Shown: positions 25,540-35,812, counted from the first letter of the stretch. The stretch is DNA of 64,000 nt from Deltaproteobacteria bacterium (GCA_016709225.1 JADJEE010000001.1:558001-622000); one strand, 5' to 3'. Made by a program: numbers and translations. The notes: a model not told the origin generated them from the letters alone.

Positions 25540-27069
25540 TCACTTGCCCTTCTTGGCGGGCTTCTTGGCGGCGGGCTTCTTTGCGGCCGGCTTCTTTGCG
25601 GCCGGCTTCTTGGCCGCGGGCTTCTTGGCCGCGGGCTTCTTGGCCGCCGGCTTCTTGGCCGCCGGCTTCTTGGCCGCCGGCTTCTTGGAGGCCTTCTTTG
25701 CGGCGGGCTTCTTTGCGGCCGGCTTCTTTGCGGCCTTCTTCGCCGCGGGCTTCTTGGCAGCCTTCTTCGCGGCGGGCTTCTTCACGGCCTTGGCGCGCTC
25801 CTTGGCGAGGCGCTCCTTCTCCTTGAGCTTCTCCTTGGCGAGACGCTCCTTCTCCTTGATCTTGGCGAGGCGCTCCTTCTCCTTGTCCTTGAGCAGGCGC
25901 TCCTTCTCGCGCTCGGCGGCGAGGCGCTCCTTCTCCTTGGCCTTGGCGGCGCGCTCCTTGTCCTTCTCCTTGGCGAGGCGCTCCTTCTCCTTGTCCTTGA
26001 GCAGGCGCTCCTTCTCCTTGTCCTTCTCCTTGGCGAGGCGCTCCTTCTCGCGTTCCTTGGCGGCACGCTCCTTCTCGCGCTCCTTGTCCTTGGCGAGGCG
26101 CTCCTTCTCCTTGAGCTTCTCCTTGGCGAGGCGCTCCTTCTCCTTGACCGCCTGCTCCTTCTCTTTTTCCTTGGCCTTGATGGCCTGCTGCTTCTCGGCG
26201 AGCTTGGCGAGTCGCTTGGACTCCTTCTCCTCGTCCTTGCGGCGGCGCTCGTCGTCGCGGGCCTTGTTCAGCTCGTCGCGCTTGCGCTCGGCCTCGAGGC
26301 GACGCTCCTCGGCCTTGCGCACGCGCTCCTGCTCGCGTTCTTGCTTCTTGCGCTCGCGCTCCTCGTCGCGTTCGCGACGCTTGGCCTCGCGCTCCTCTTC
26401 GCGACGACGGCGCTCTTCTTCGCGGCGCTCGGCTTGGGCGGCCCGCTCGCGCTCGGCGGCGAGGCGCTTCTCCTCGCGCTCGCGCTGGCGCTCGGCCTCC
26501 TCCTCCGCGAGTCGACGCTCGCGCTCGGCGGCGATCTCCTCGGGCGAGGGCCCGAGCTCGAGGCCGAGCAGCTGACGCACCTCTTCCTCGGCCACGCGCT
26601 CGCCCGCACGCTCCTCGTCGGTCTCGCCGCGACCGTGCACGAGCACGCGCGGGAGGTTGTTGCGGAACATGACCTCGACCTTCTGCTCGCCCGCGATCTC
26701 GCAGACGAAGCCGACGCCGAAGGTGGGGTGCACGACGATCTGGTGGAGCGACAGCGCCGCCTTGGGCGAGTATCGAACCGCCGTGTCGAGCGGGTAGGCG
26801 TTCATGCCCTCGAGCCAGTCGAGCTTCTTCGCGCCACGTCGCTTCGCAGCGGCCAGCGGCTCGGGATTGTCGTCCTCACCACCCCGCGGGGGCTTGAATC
26901 CGTGCGTGTCGCCGCATACGGCGCACTGCACGCGACGGATCTCCTCCGCGTAGCTCTCGAGGATGATGTGTTGGGTATCTGCGCGGCACTTGGGGCAGTA
27001 GCCATCGGCTTCGCCCCCGTTGCTCGAGCTCTGATTCCCACCGAAATGGCTCTCGAAGATCTGATCCAT
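25540..27069 (-). CDS. zinc-ribbon, FGxG-domain, charged coiled-coil and histone-H1-like protein
   Basis: This 509-residue protein is modular. Residues 22-55 have a four-cysteine zinc ribbon ('GYCPKCRA', 'QCAVCGDTH'). Residues 108-147 hold a small beta module 'IVVHPTFGVGFVCEI...VMF...RVLVHGR', resembling Tudor/KOW-like motifs seen in other myxobacterial proteins. Residues 165-430 are an extremely charged helix of KEKERLAKEK-type repeats, probably a long coiled coil or single alpha-helix. The last 80 residues are (K/P/A)n repeats of 'KKPAAKK', like histone H1 or bacterial Hc1 tails, and suggest nucleic-acid binding. The ATG at 27069 is clear from the ribbon's position. The function is unknown; nucleoid or RNA binding is inference. 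Confidence 0.8.
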   Translation of the reverse strand: MDQIFESHFGGNQSSSNGGEADGYCPKCRADTQHIILESYAEEIRRVQCAVCGDTHGFKPPRGGEDDNPEPLAAAKRRGAKKLDWLEGMNAYPLDTAVRYSPKAALSLHQIVVHPTFGVGFVCEIAGEQKVEVMFRNNLPRVLVHGRGETDEERAGERVAEEEVRQLLGLELGPSPEEIAAERERRLAEEEAERQREREEKRLAAERERAAQAERREEERRRREEEREAKRRERDEERERKKQEREQERVRKAEERRLEAERKRDELNKARDDERRRKDEEKESKRLAKLAEKQQAIKAKEKEKEQAVKEKERLAKEKLKEKERLAKDKEREKERAAKEREKERLAKEKDKEKERLLKDKEKERLAKEKDKERAAKAKEKERLAAEREKERLLKDKEKERLAKIKEKERLAKEKLKEKERLAKERAKAVKKPAAKKAAKKPAAKKAAKKPAAKKPAAKKASKKPAAKKPAAKKPAAKKPAAKKPAAKKPAAKKPAAKKPAAKKPAKKGK

Positions 27070-27423
27070 GACCAAACTCCGGCCTACGCTCGCACGTGAC
27101 CTAGCACGGCGCGATCTTACCAACAAGCATCAAAGACCCCGAAAATGCAGGCAATTTCGAAGGAGGGTCGAGATGTCGTTGACGATCGAGCCGGGGTTAA
27201 CTGTTTGAAATGAGAGAACAAAGCACGCTTCGAAGGGGCCCGTGGAGGGCCCCCTCCAGGACCGGATTTCGGTTGGGATCGCATCGCTTCGACCCGCCAC
27301 TCGCCGGGCCGCACGGGATCATGCGCGCATGCGGAGCCGATCCGACGGGCGCGCGCCGCTGCACGCATGGCACCCCTGCACCGGTGTGCGGCCGCGCGGG
27401 CGCGGGCGTCGGAGCGGGCGGTC
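27070..27423. other. 354-bp gene-free region with one hairpin
   Basis: The stretch 27121-27230 is locally AT-richer and probably contains the minus-strand promoter of the zinc-ribbon gene, though no clear -10/-35 pair stands out. GGGGCCC (27235-27241) and GGGCCCC (27247-27253) form a 7-bp hairpin with loop GTGGA. It lies downstream of the Cache/MCP-like gene on the minus strand and could end its transcript. No coding or RNA gene is seen. Confidence 0.4.
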
Positions 27424-28221
27424 TCAGGCATCGGCCATCGGTCCGTTGGGCTCGGCGGGTTCGCTGCGGCGGGCGTCCTCACCCAGGCGCCGCACCTCGG
27501 CGACCACGTCCTTGGACTGCTCCGCGAGGCTGCCCAGCTCGCGGCACACCACGCGGAAGGCCCGCCCGTGGTCCCCGGCCTGGGCGGCGATGATGTTGCC
27601 GTTGAGCGCGAGCAGCTGCAGCCGTCGCGCGACGTCGTCGACGAACTCCGTCACCGCGCCGAGGCGCTCGGCGTGCAGCGCACGCACCAGCGTGGCGGGG
27701 TCTTCGGCCGCGCCGCGGCGCCAGCTGGCGGCGAGCATGTCACGCAGGGTGCCCACGTCCTGGTAGGCCTCGAGGATGCCGATGGGGCCGTACTCCTCGG
27801 GCTTGTCGCTCGCGAACAGTGGGCGTGCGGCCAGCATGGTCGGGCGGCCGTTCCACTCGAGCGTGCCGCGGAACGGCTGGCGCTTGCGCAGCACGGTCTC
27901 GACCAGCTCGGCCTCGGCGTAGGCACCGACCTCGGGCGCGGGGCCGGCGTCCAGCGAGGTATAGGTCGCGATGCGGCGGTTGCCGAGGTAGACGGAGGTC
28001 CCGAGGCTGCTGGCGCGGGCCACCCGCGGCAGCAGCTCGCGGTCGTAGTTCAGCACCGCGTGGCCCGCCCACAGCTCCTGATCGCGCCGCAGCACCCGGC
28101 CCTGGGCATGGATCAGCGTCTCGAGCAGCTCGGCCGAGGCCGCGGCGCGCTCGAGCACGCGACGGCCGACCGTCTGCATCACGACGTCGATGAGCCCGTC
28201 GTCGATGTTGTCGTCGGCCAC
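27424..28221 (-). CDS. soluble Cache-domain protein with minimal MCP signalling tip
   Basis: The 265-residue protein has no transmembrane helix. Residues 20-165 look like a Cache sensor ('LGTSVYLGNRRIATYTS', 'FRGTLEWNGRPTMLAARPLF', 'YGPIGILEAYQDV'). Residues 185-255 resemble only the hairpin tip of methyl-accepting chemotaxis proteins: 'LQLLALNGNIIAAQAGDHGR' then 'AFRVVCRELGSLAEQSKDVV' (consensus: NALIEAARAGE.GRGFAVVA.EVR.LAE.S). Most MCPs have about 300 residues of signalling coiled coil, so this is strongly reduced. GTG 28221 is the best start. It is divergent from gltX with 46 bp between. It could feed a Che-like pathway from the cytosol; this is inference. Confidence 0.72.
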   Translation of the reverse strand: MADDNIDDGLIDVVMQTVGRRVLERAAASAELLETLIHAQGRVLRRDQELWAGHAVLNYDRELLPRVARASSLGTSVYLGNRRIATYTSLDAGPAPEVGAYAEAELVETVLRKRQPFRGTLEWNGRPTMLAARPLFASDKPEEYGPIGILEAYQDVGTLRDMLAASWRRGAAEDPATLVRALHAERLGAVTEFVDDVARRLQLLALNGNIIAAQAGDHGRAFRVVCRELGSLAEQSKDVVAEVRRLGEDARRSEPAEPNGPMADA

Positions 28222-28267
28222 GGCGACAGAGTGTAACGGCGTTGCCCGGCTTGTGGTAGGAGCGGGC

Positions 28268-29740
28268 ATGACCGAGGTGCAGGGGCGCATGCCGCCCGTG
28301 GTCCGCATCGCGCCCAGCCCGACCGGCGACCCCCACGTTGGCACCGCCTACATCGCGCTGTTCAACTACGCCTTCGCCAAGCGGCACGGCGGCCGCTTCG
28401 TGCTGCGCATCGAGGACACCGACCAGGAGCGGTCCTCTCGCAGCAGCGAGACCGCGATCTTCGAGGCCCTGCGGTGGCTCGGGCTCGACTGGGACGAGGG
28501 CCCCGACGTCGGCGGGCCGCACGGGCCCTACCGCCAGTCCGAGCGCCTGGCGGTGTACGGCAGCCACGTGGCGCAGCTGCTCGCCTCCGGTGCGGCGTAC
28601 CGCTGCTTCTGCACCCGCGAGCGGCTCGACGCGCTGCGCAAGCAGCAGCTCGCCGACAAGGTCGAGCACCCCGGCTACGACCGCCACTGCCGCGGCCTCG
28701 ACCCCGCCCAGGCGGCCGCCCGCGCGGCCGCGGGCGAGACCCACGTGGTCCGTCTGGCGGTGCCCGAGCACGGCGAGGTCATCGTGCCCGATCGCCTGCG
28801 CGGCGAGATCCGCTTCGGGGTCGAGCAGGTCGACGAGCAGGTGCTGGTCAAGTCGGATGGCTTTCCGACCTACCACCTGGCCAACGTGGTCGACGACCAC
28901 CTCATGGGCGTCACCCACGTGATCCGCGGTGAGGAGTGGCTCAGCTCCACCCCCAAGCACGTGCTGCTCTACCGCGCCTTCGGCTGGGAGGCGCCCGAGT
29001 TCTACCACGTGGGTCTGCTGCGCAACGCCGATCGCAGCAAGCTGTCGAAGCGCAAGAACCCGGTGTCGATCAACTACTACCGCGCGCTCGGCTACCTGCC
29101 GACGACGTTCCTCAACTTCCTCGCGACCCTGGGCTTCTCGATGCCCGACGGCCGCGAGCGCTTCACGCTGGCGGAGATGGTCGAGTGCTTCGACCTGTCG
29201 CGTCTGTCGGCGGGCGGCCCGGTGTTCGACCCGGTCAAGCTCGCGGCCTGGAACGGCGAGGACCTGCGCGCGCTGTCGGTCGATGCGCTGTGCGAGCGGC
29301 TGCTGGGCGACGTCTTCGAGCGCGAGCGGCTGCGGGCCATCGTCGAGCTGTCGCGCGAGCGCATCCAGCGACTCGACGACTTCGTGCCGTTCGCGAGCTT
29401 CTTCTTCGGCGGCTCGATCGACCTGCGGCCCGTGCTCCCCGAGTTCGCGCTCAAGAACCGCACGCGCGAGGAGGTCATCGAGATCCTCACGCGCTTCCTC
29501 GAGGAGATCGAGAAGGACAAGGACGCCCGCGCCTTCACCAAGGAGACCGTCGAGGCCTTTGCCCGCGGCTTCTGCGAGCGCAGTGGCTGGAAGACCAAGG
29601 AGATCTTCGGCCTGCTGCGCCTGGCGGTGGTGGGCCGGACGGCCGCGCCGCCGCTGTTCGAGACGCTGGTCGCGTGTGGCAAGGACCGCACGCGCCTGCG
29701 CTTGCGCGACGCCATCGAGGCCTTGAAGGCGCAGACCTGA
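28268..29740 (+). CDS. gltX: glutamyl-tRNA synthetase
   Basis: This class I synthetase charges tRNA-Glu (or also tRNA-Gln, if an amidotransferase is used). The 490 residues are standard. The HIGH-type signature is 'PSPTGDPHVGTAY' (residues 16-28), and the KMSKS-type loop is 'KLSKR' at 258-262. Other family blocks are 'FVLRIEDTDQERS', 'YRCFCTRERLDAL', 'FPTYHLANVVDDHLMG' and 'HVIRGEEWLSSTPKH'. The 'CFC' to 'HC' stretch (near 115-140) may bind zinc. ATG 28268 is preceded by AGGAG at a good distance. It is encoded singly; its 3' end faces the structured RNA. Confidence 0.95.
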   Translation: MTEVQGRMPPVVRIAPSPTGDPHVGTAYIALFNYAFAKRHGGRFVLRIEDTDQERSSRSSETAIFEALRWLGLDWDEGPDVGGPHGPYRQSERLAVYGSHVAQLLASGAAYRCFCTRERLDALRKQQLADKVEHPGYDRHCRGLDPAQAAARAAAGETHVVRLAVPEHGEVIVPDRLRGEIRFGVEQVDEQVLVKSDGFPTYHLANVVDDHLMGVTHVIRGEEWLSSTPKHVLLYRAFGWEAPEFYHVGLLRNADRSKLSKRKNPVSINYYRALGYLPTTFLNFLATLGFSMPDGRERFTLAEMVECFDLSRLSAGGPVFDPVKLAAWNGEDLRALSVDALCERLLGDVFERERLRAIVELSRERIQRLDDFVPFASFFFGGSIDLRPVLPEFALKNRTREEVIEILTRFLEEIEKDKDARAFTKETVEAFARGFCERSGWKTKEIFGLLRLAVVGRTAAPPLFETLVACGKDRTRLRLRDAIEALKAQT

Positions 29741-29792
29741 GCTCGTGGCGCGCCGGCGCGCGGTCACTACGGCCGCCCGCCGCAACGCGACG

Positions 29793-29969
29793 AAAAGCAG
29801 GTCCACCGACGCTCGACGATTCCAGTTCAACCCCTACCGTAGCAGGTGGGCACCACGGATATCCGCTTCGGGCTTCCCGCCGAACGGGCTTGCACTCCCA
29901 CGGGCAGAGGCGGTTCCCTGGTTGAACAGAGTAGGTAGAACTCGAACGCCGAGCGTCGGCTGACCTGCA
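29793..29969 (-). ncRNA. structured small RNA, rod-shaped, 6S-like candidate
   Basis: Read on the minus strand, a transcript from about 29969 begins at the base of a long stem. GCAGGTC (29968-29962) pairs with GACCTGC (29803-29797). After a 2x2 loop, CCGACGCTCG (29959-29950) pairs with CGAGCGTCGG (29815-29806). A large asymmetric bubble follows (about 22 and 9 nt). GTTCAACC (29927-29920) then pairs with GGTTGAAC (29832-29825), followed by ACCG/CGGT and GTGGG/CCCAC pairs toward the apex. The closing stem runs straight into TTTT (29796-29793). A rod of about 175 nt with a central bubble is the architecture of 6S RNA (ssrS), the RNA polymerase mimic. I cannot confirm the family without a covariance search. 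Confidence 0.6.
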
Positions 29970-29973
29970 CTCC

Positions 29974-29979
29974 AAGATA
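29974..29979 (-). promoter_or_regulatory. candidate -10 element of the structured RNA
   Basis: On the minus strand, TATCTT at 29979-29974 lies 4-6 bases before the predicted RNA start at the stem base. A weak GTTGCG-like -35 sits further upstream, near 29997. The placement fits a vegetative promoter for the RNA and argues it is an independent transcript, not nuoI read-through. Confidence 0.45.
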
Positions 29980-30108
29980 GCAGAGCGGACCGACGCAACC
30001 ATCGGCAAAAATCGCCCAGCGCGTTCGGCGGGCGACATGCGAGCGTGGCTCGGGTTGTCGCGCTCGCCTCGCGGGCGACTTGCCAGCGGCGTGCAAACCT
30101 GATGGGCG

Positions 30109-30705
30109 CTAAGTGCCGTGCGAGCGCGAGTCGGCGAAGCGCGGGTCGGCGGCCGGCTCGACCGCGCGATAGTCGGCTCCGAGCCCGCCCTGGACCGCGA
30201 CCGACGGACCACCCCGGCTCATGAGGTCGACCTTGCGCAACACCGCGGCTTCGCGGGTCTCGGTCGGCGTCATGTGCTGACGCGAGTCCATGCGGATCGC
30301 ATCACATGGACAGGCCTCGACGCACAGGCCACAGACCACGCACTTGAGCTCGTCGATCACGAAGCTCTCGGGGGCTTTCTCGGCGTCGTCCTTGCGGTCC
30401 TCGGCAACGATGTAGATGCACTTCGCCGGGCACACGGTGGAGCAGCACATGCACGCCACGCAGCGCACCGAGCCATCCTCGCGGAACATCAAGCGGTGCA
30501 CGCCGCGGTAGCGCGCGGGGTAGTAGGTCTTGGGATCGACGTCCGGCTCGCCGTAGCGAATCGTGTCGACGTCGCCCATGCCCTTGGTCATGGTGTTCTT
30601 GAAGAAGTGCCGCGCCGAGGTCAGCAGGCCCTCGAGGATCGCGGGCAGGAAGATCTGATCGCGTGCGGTTCGCTGCAGCGAGACGTTCTTGACGCCGATG
30701 GTCAT
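30109..30705 (-). CDS. nuoI: NADH-quinone oxidoreductase subunit I
   Basis: NuoI carries the two [4Fe-4S] clusters N6a and N6b that pass electrons toward NuoB in complex I. The 198-residue protein has both binding motifs: 'CVACMCCSTVCPAKC' and 'CVVCGLCVEACPCDA'. It also has the leader 'YPARYRGVHRL' that packs on the membrane arm. The C-terminus is longer than in E. coli (about 180 residues) and ends in a disordered tail. The ATG overlaps the nuoH stop as ATGA. It is the last gene of the nuo operon; the structured RNA lies about 140 bp downstream on the same strand. Confidence 0.95.
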   Translation of the reverse strand: MTIGVKNVSLQRTARDQIFLPAILEGLLTSARHFFKNTMTKGMGDVDTIRYGEPDVDPKTYYPARYRGVHRLMFREDGSVRCVACMCCSTVCPAKCIYIVAEDRKDDAEKAPESFVIDELKCVVCGLCVEACPCDAIRMDSRQHMTPTETREAAVLRKVDLMSRGGPSVAVQGGLGADYRAVEPAADPRFADSRSHGT

Positions 30706-32654
30706 GGGGTCTTCCCTTCGCTCGGCTGGGCCGGCTTGGCAGTGTCGGCAGGCGCGCCGGCGGCCGCCGGCGCCTTCGCGTCGCCCGGGGCCTTCGCGTC
30801 GCCGGTCGGCTTCGTGTCGGCTGGGGCCTTGGCCTCGACCGCCGCGGCGTTGGGGCCGGTGGCGGGGGCCTCGGCGCTCGGCGTGAGCGCGTAGACCACG
30901 ACGGCGGTGAGGACGATGTTCGCGATCGACAGCGGCAGCAGGCCCTTCCAACCCAGGCTCATGAGCTGGTCGTACCGAAAGCGTGGCAGCGTCCAGCGGA
31001 TGAGCAGCTGCAGCCAGCACAGCGCGAGCACCTTGAGGCCCCAGGTCAGCAGGCCCACGCTGACCACCGCGATGTGGGGTAGCTCGGTGCCCCAGCCGGT
31101 GAACAGCGACCACACCGCCACCAGCAGGTGCATGGTGCCGATGATGAGCACGAGCGACGCGAAGCCCTCGGCGTGCTTGCTCGCCCGCCACCACATCGCT
31201 GCCGCCACCATCAGGGTGATGCCGGCGCCGCCGAAGAACGCCTGGCAGGCCAGCGCGCTGGAGAAGCCGTGCGCGCCGAGGATGCCGAACGGCAGGGTCC
31301 AGCCGCCGAGGAACAGCGTGGTCACCAGCGCCGAGACGAACACGACCTCGATGAACTCACCGAGGAAGAACAGGCCGAAGCGCATGCCCGAGTACTCGAT
31401 GAAGTACCCGATGATCTCCGACTCGCCCTCGGGCAGGTCGAACGGCGCGCGCTTGGTCTCGGCGATCGCGGCGGTGAAGAAGAGGATGAACGCCAGCGGC
31501 TGCAGCAGGATGCCCCAGTGGGTGGCCGTCTGCGCCATCACGAGCGCGTGCGGCTCGAGCGTGCCGTAGACCAGCAGCGCGCCGACGATCGTCAGACCGA
31601 TCGCGACCTCGTACGAGATCATCTGCGCCGACGCGCGCAGGCTGCCGAGCACCGCCCACTTGTTGTAGCTGGACCAGCCCGCGAGCGTGGTGCCGTAGGT
31701 CGCCAGCGAGGCGATCGCGAAGTAGTAGAGCAGCCCGACGTCGATCTGAGCGATCTGCAGCGGGGTGCCGCCGCGACCGGCGGCGCACTGGTCGACGTCG
31801 GCCTGCGACAGCGAGTCGAACAGGCGCCCGTAGCAGAGGCCATCGCCGAACGGCACGATCGCGAACACCACCAGCGCGGGGATGAACGCAAGCAGCGGCG
31901 CGAGGGTGTACAGCGCGCGGTGGGCCCGGCGCGGCACGAAGTCCTCCTTGAAGAGCATCTTGAGGCCGTCGGTCGCGATGTGCAGCAGGCCCCACGCGCG
32001 CAGCGTGAAGCTGCCGATGGTGATGCGCGCCATGTTGGGACCGACGCGGTCCTGCATCATCGCGCTCTGCTTGCGCTCCATCCACGTCAGCAGCGAGGCC
32101 AGCGGCATGATGAAGGCCATCACCAGTGCGAGGACCTTGAGGATCGCCGGCCACAGGTACTGCGAGGTCCACGGCGGATCCTCGAAGCGCAGCGCCACCG
32201 CGGCGGTGGTCCCGGCCGCGCGGAAGCTGAGGCTCGCGCTGCCCTCGCGGAAGTCGTTGGGGCCGATGGGCTCGCGCGGTGCGTCGTGCTCGACGACCGA
32301 GCCCTGCACGGGCTCGCCGGGCCCACGCAGCGAGACTGCGTCGACCTGCACGTGCAGCGTCGCGCGGTCACCCGGGCGCAGGATGCCGGCGTTCATCGGC
32401 TCGACGAGGCTGAACGAGGCCCAGTCGGGCCCCTCGACGCGGAAGTCACCGACCGCGATGGGCTTGTCGCTGGTGTTGATGACGTCGACCGCGACCGGCT
32501 TGGTCTCGGGGTGGAAGACCACCGTCGACGGCTCGGTCCGCACGACCTGCGCGCGCTGGCTCGACGACGGTGGATCGGCGCAGCCGGTCGGCGCCACGAG
32601 ACCGGTGAAGACGAGCAGCAGGAGCGCGAGCAGGCGATGGGCGTGGGCGTGCAT
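30702..32654 (-). CDS. nuoH: NADH-quinone oxidoreductase subunit H with N-terminal lipoprotein/Ig-like extension
   Basis: NuoH forms the quinone-entry site of complex I. The core (about residues 165-590) has the canonical eight or more helices with 'LLTWMERKQSAMMQDRVGPN', 'AETKRAPFDLPEGESEIIGY' and 'LPRFRYDQLM'. At 650 residues it is almost twice the usual 330-420. Before the core lies a lipoprotein-like signal ('LVAPTGC', Cys 25) and an Ig-like beta domain ('VAVDVINTSDKPIAVGDFRV', 'LRPGDRATLHVQVDA'); after it comes a Lys/Ala/Pro tail. The frame is continuous across the junction and ATG 32654 is 29 bp after nuoG. If processed, the domain would face the periplasm. Confidence 0.92.
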   Translation of the reverse strand: MHAHAHRLLALLLLVFTGLVAPTGCADPPSSSQRAQVVRTEPSTVVFHPETKPVAVDVINTSDKPIAVGDFRVEGPDWASFSLVEPMNAGILRPGDRATLHVQVDAVSLRGPGEPVQGSVVEHDAPREPIGPNDFREGSASLSFRAAGTTAAVALRFEDPPWTSQYLWPAILKVLALVMAFIMPLASLLTWMERKQSAMMQDRVGPNMARITIGSFTLRAWGLLHIATDGLKMLFKEDFVPRRAHRALYTLAPLLAFIPALVVFAIVPFGDGLCYGRLFDSLSQADVDQCAAGRGGTPLQIAQIDVGLLYYFAIASLATYGTTLAGWSSYNKWAVLGSLRASAQMISYEVAIGLTIVGALLVYGTLEPHALVMAQTATHWGILLQPLAFILFFTAAIAETKRAPFDLPEGESEIIGYFIEYSGMRFGLFFLGEFIEVVFVSALVTTLFLGGWTLPFGILGAHGFSSALACQAFFGGAGITLMVAAAMWWRASKHAEGFASLVLIIGTMHLLVAVWSLFTGWGTELPHIAVVSVGLLTWGLKVLALCWLQLLIRWTLPRFRYDQLMSLGWKGLLPLSIANIVLTAVVVYALTPSAEAPATGPNAAAVEAKAPADTKPTGDAKAPGDAKAPAAAGAPADTAKPAQPSEGKTP

Positions 32655-32683
32655 GGAGTCCCTGGGGGGCCGTGCGGGTCGGA

Positions 32684-34417
<1,734 letters not shown>

Positions 34418-34457
34418 GGTCGGCGCTCTCGCGAAGCTCGTCTTGCGTGGGGGAAAA

Positions 34458-35768
34458 TCAGCGATCGCACTCGCCGCCGATCATGTTGATCGAGCCGAAG
34501 ATCGGCACCACGTCGGCGATGTTGGCCCCGAGGATCATCTGGCGCAGCGCGGCGGTGGCGTAGAAGCACGGCGGACGGCAGCGGTTCTTGTAGGGGCGGC
34601 CGGTGCCGTCGCTGACGATGTAGAAGCCCAGTTCGCCGTTGCCGCCCTCGGTGAAGCTGTAGGCCTCACCGGGCGGCACGCGCAGGCCGTCCATGATGTG
34701 CTTGAAGTGGGCGATCATGCCCTCGATCGAGTTGTAGACCTCGCGCTTGGCCGGCAAGGCGATGAGCGGATCGTCGACGATGACGGCGCCCGGTGGGATC
34801 TGCACCAAGGCCTGCTCGATGATCCGCATCGACTGCTCCATCTCCTCGATGCGCACCAGGTAGCGCGCGAGGTTGTCGCAGCCGTCGGAGACCGGTACGT
34901 CGAAGTCGAAGTGCTCGTAGACCGAGTAGGGCTGGTCCTTGCGGACGTCGTAGTCGACCCCGCTGCCGCGCAGGTTGGGCCCGGTGATGCCGTAGCTGAT
35001 GGCGTCCTCGGCGGAGATGATGCCGACGCCCTGCATGCGATCGAGGAAGATGCGGTTGCGCTCGACCAGCTTGCGGATGTCGCCGATGAGCCCGCGGATC
35101 TTCACGAGCTTGCCGCGGCACTTGTCCTCGAAGTCGGCGGTGAGGTCCCACGCGACGCCGCCGATGCGGCAGTAGCTGTGGGTCATGCGTGCGCCCGAGA
35201 CGTCCTCGAGCAGCTCCCAGATGTGCTCGCGGGCGCGGTTGCCCCAGAAGAACGCCGTGAGCCCGCCGAGCTCCGCCAGCGAGGCGGTGATGCAGGTGAG
35301 GTGGTCGGCGACGCGCGACAGCTCGCCGACGATCACGCGGATGTACTCGGCGCGCTCGGGGATCTGCGCGGTGATGCCGAGCAGCTTCTCGACCGCCATC
35401 GCGAAGCCGACGTTGTTGAGCATCGGCGACACGTAGTTCAGCCGATCCACGTACGGGAAGATCTGCGTGTACGTGGCGCTCTCGCTCTCCTTCTCGAAGC
35501 CGCGGTGCAGGTAGCCGACCTGCACGTCGGCGTCCTTGATGGTCTCGCCGTCGATGCGCAGCACCACGCGCACGGTGCCGTGCATCGCGGGGTGCGAGGG
35601 GCCCATGTTCACGATGAGCTCGTCGGTCGGCAGGCGCTCGGCCTGCTCGGCGAAGGCCTGCAGCGACGGCGACAGCGACAGCTCACCGGCCTGGCGGCCC
35701 TTGGCGTCGAAGGTCTCGGCGGCGTTCGTGGCCAGCGGTCTCGAGGGGGTGGCAGTGGGTGCGCTCAT
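34458..35768 (-). CDS. nuoD: NADH-quinone oxidoreductase subunit D
   Basis: NuoD is the 49-kDa-type subunit that lines the quinone chamber with NuoB. The 436 residues include 'NMGPSHPAMHGTVRVVLRID', 'GYLHRGFEKESESATYTQ', 'DRLNYVSPMLNN', 'GARMTHSYCRIGGV', 'GPNLRGSGVDYDVRKDQPY' and the end 'FGSINMIGGECDR', all diagnostic. A disordered leader of about 45 residues precedes the core. nuoC and nuoD are separate genes here, not fused as in E. coli. ATG 35768 is 44 bp after nuoC. Confidence 0.96.
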   Translation of the reverse strand: MSAPTATPSRPLATNAAETFDAKGRQAGELSLSPSLQAFAEQAERLPTDELIVNMGPSHPAMHGTVRVVLRIDGETIKDADVQVGYLHRGFEKESESATYTQIFPYVDRLNYVSPMLNNVGFAMAVEKLLGITAQIPERAEYIRVIVGELSRVADHLTCITASLAELGGLTAFFWGNRAREHIWELLEDVSGARMTHSYCRIGGVAWDLTADFEDKCRGKLVKIRGLIGDIRKLVERNRIFLDRMQGVGIISAEDAISYGITGPNLRGSGVDYDVRKDQPYSVYEHFDFDVPVSDGCDNLARYLVRIEEMEQSMRIIEQALVQIPPGAVIVDDPLIALPAKREVYNSIEGMIAHFKHIMDGLRVPPGEAYSFTEGGNGELGFYIVSDGTGRPYKNRCRPPCFYATAALRQMILGANIADVVPIFGSINMIGGECDR

Positions 35769-35812
35769 CGTCGGACGTCGCTCGTTGCGAAGGGGGAGGG
35801 CTTCAGGTGGCG

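Noticed and set aside
25560..26300. Many short DNA repeats suggesting a mobile or satellite element
   Set aside because: They are codon repeats of a lysine-rich coding region in one continuous frame.
29740..30108. tRNA-like stretch (GTTCAACC arm) between gltX and nuoI
   Set aside because: No acceptor/anticodon cloverleaf fits; the arms belong to a long rod structure, annotated as ncRNA.
30109..32654. A frame error creating the NuoH extension
   Set aside because: The frame stays open with good codon use over the whole junction and has its own signal peptide and start, so a simple error is unlikely.
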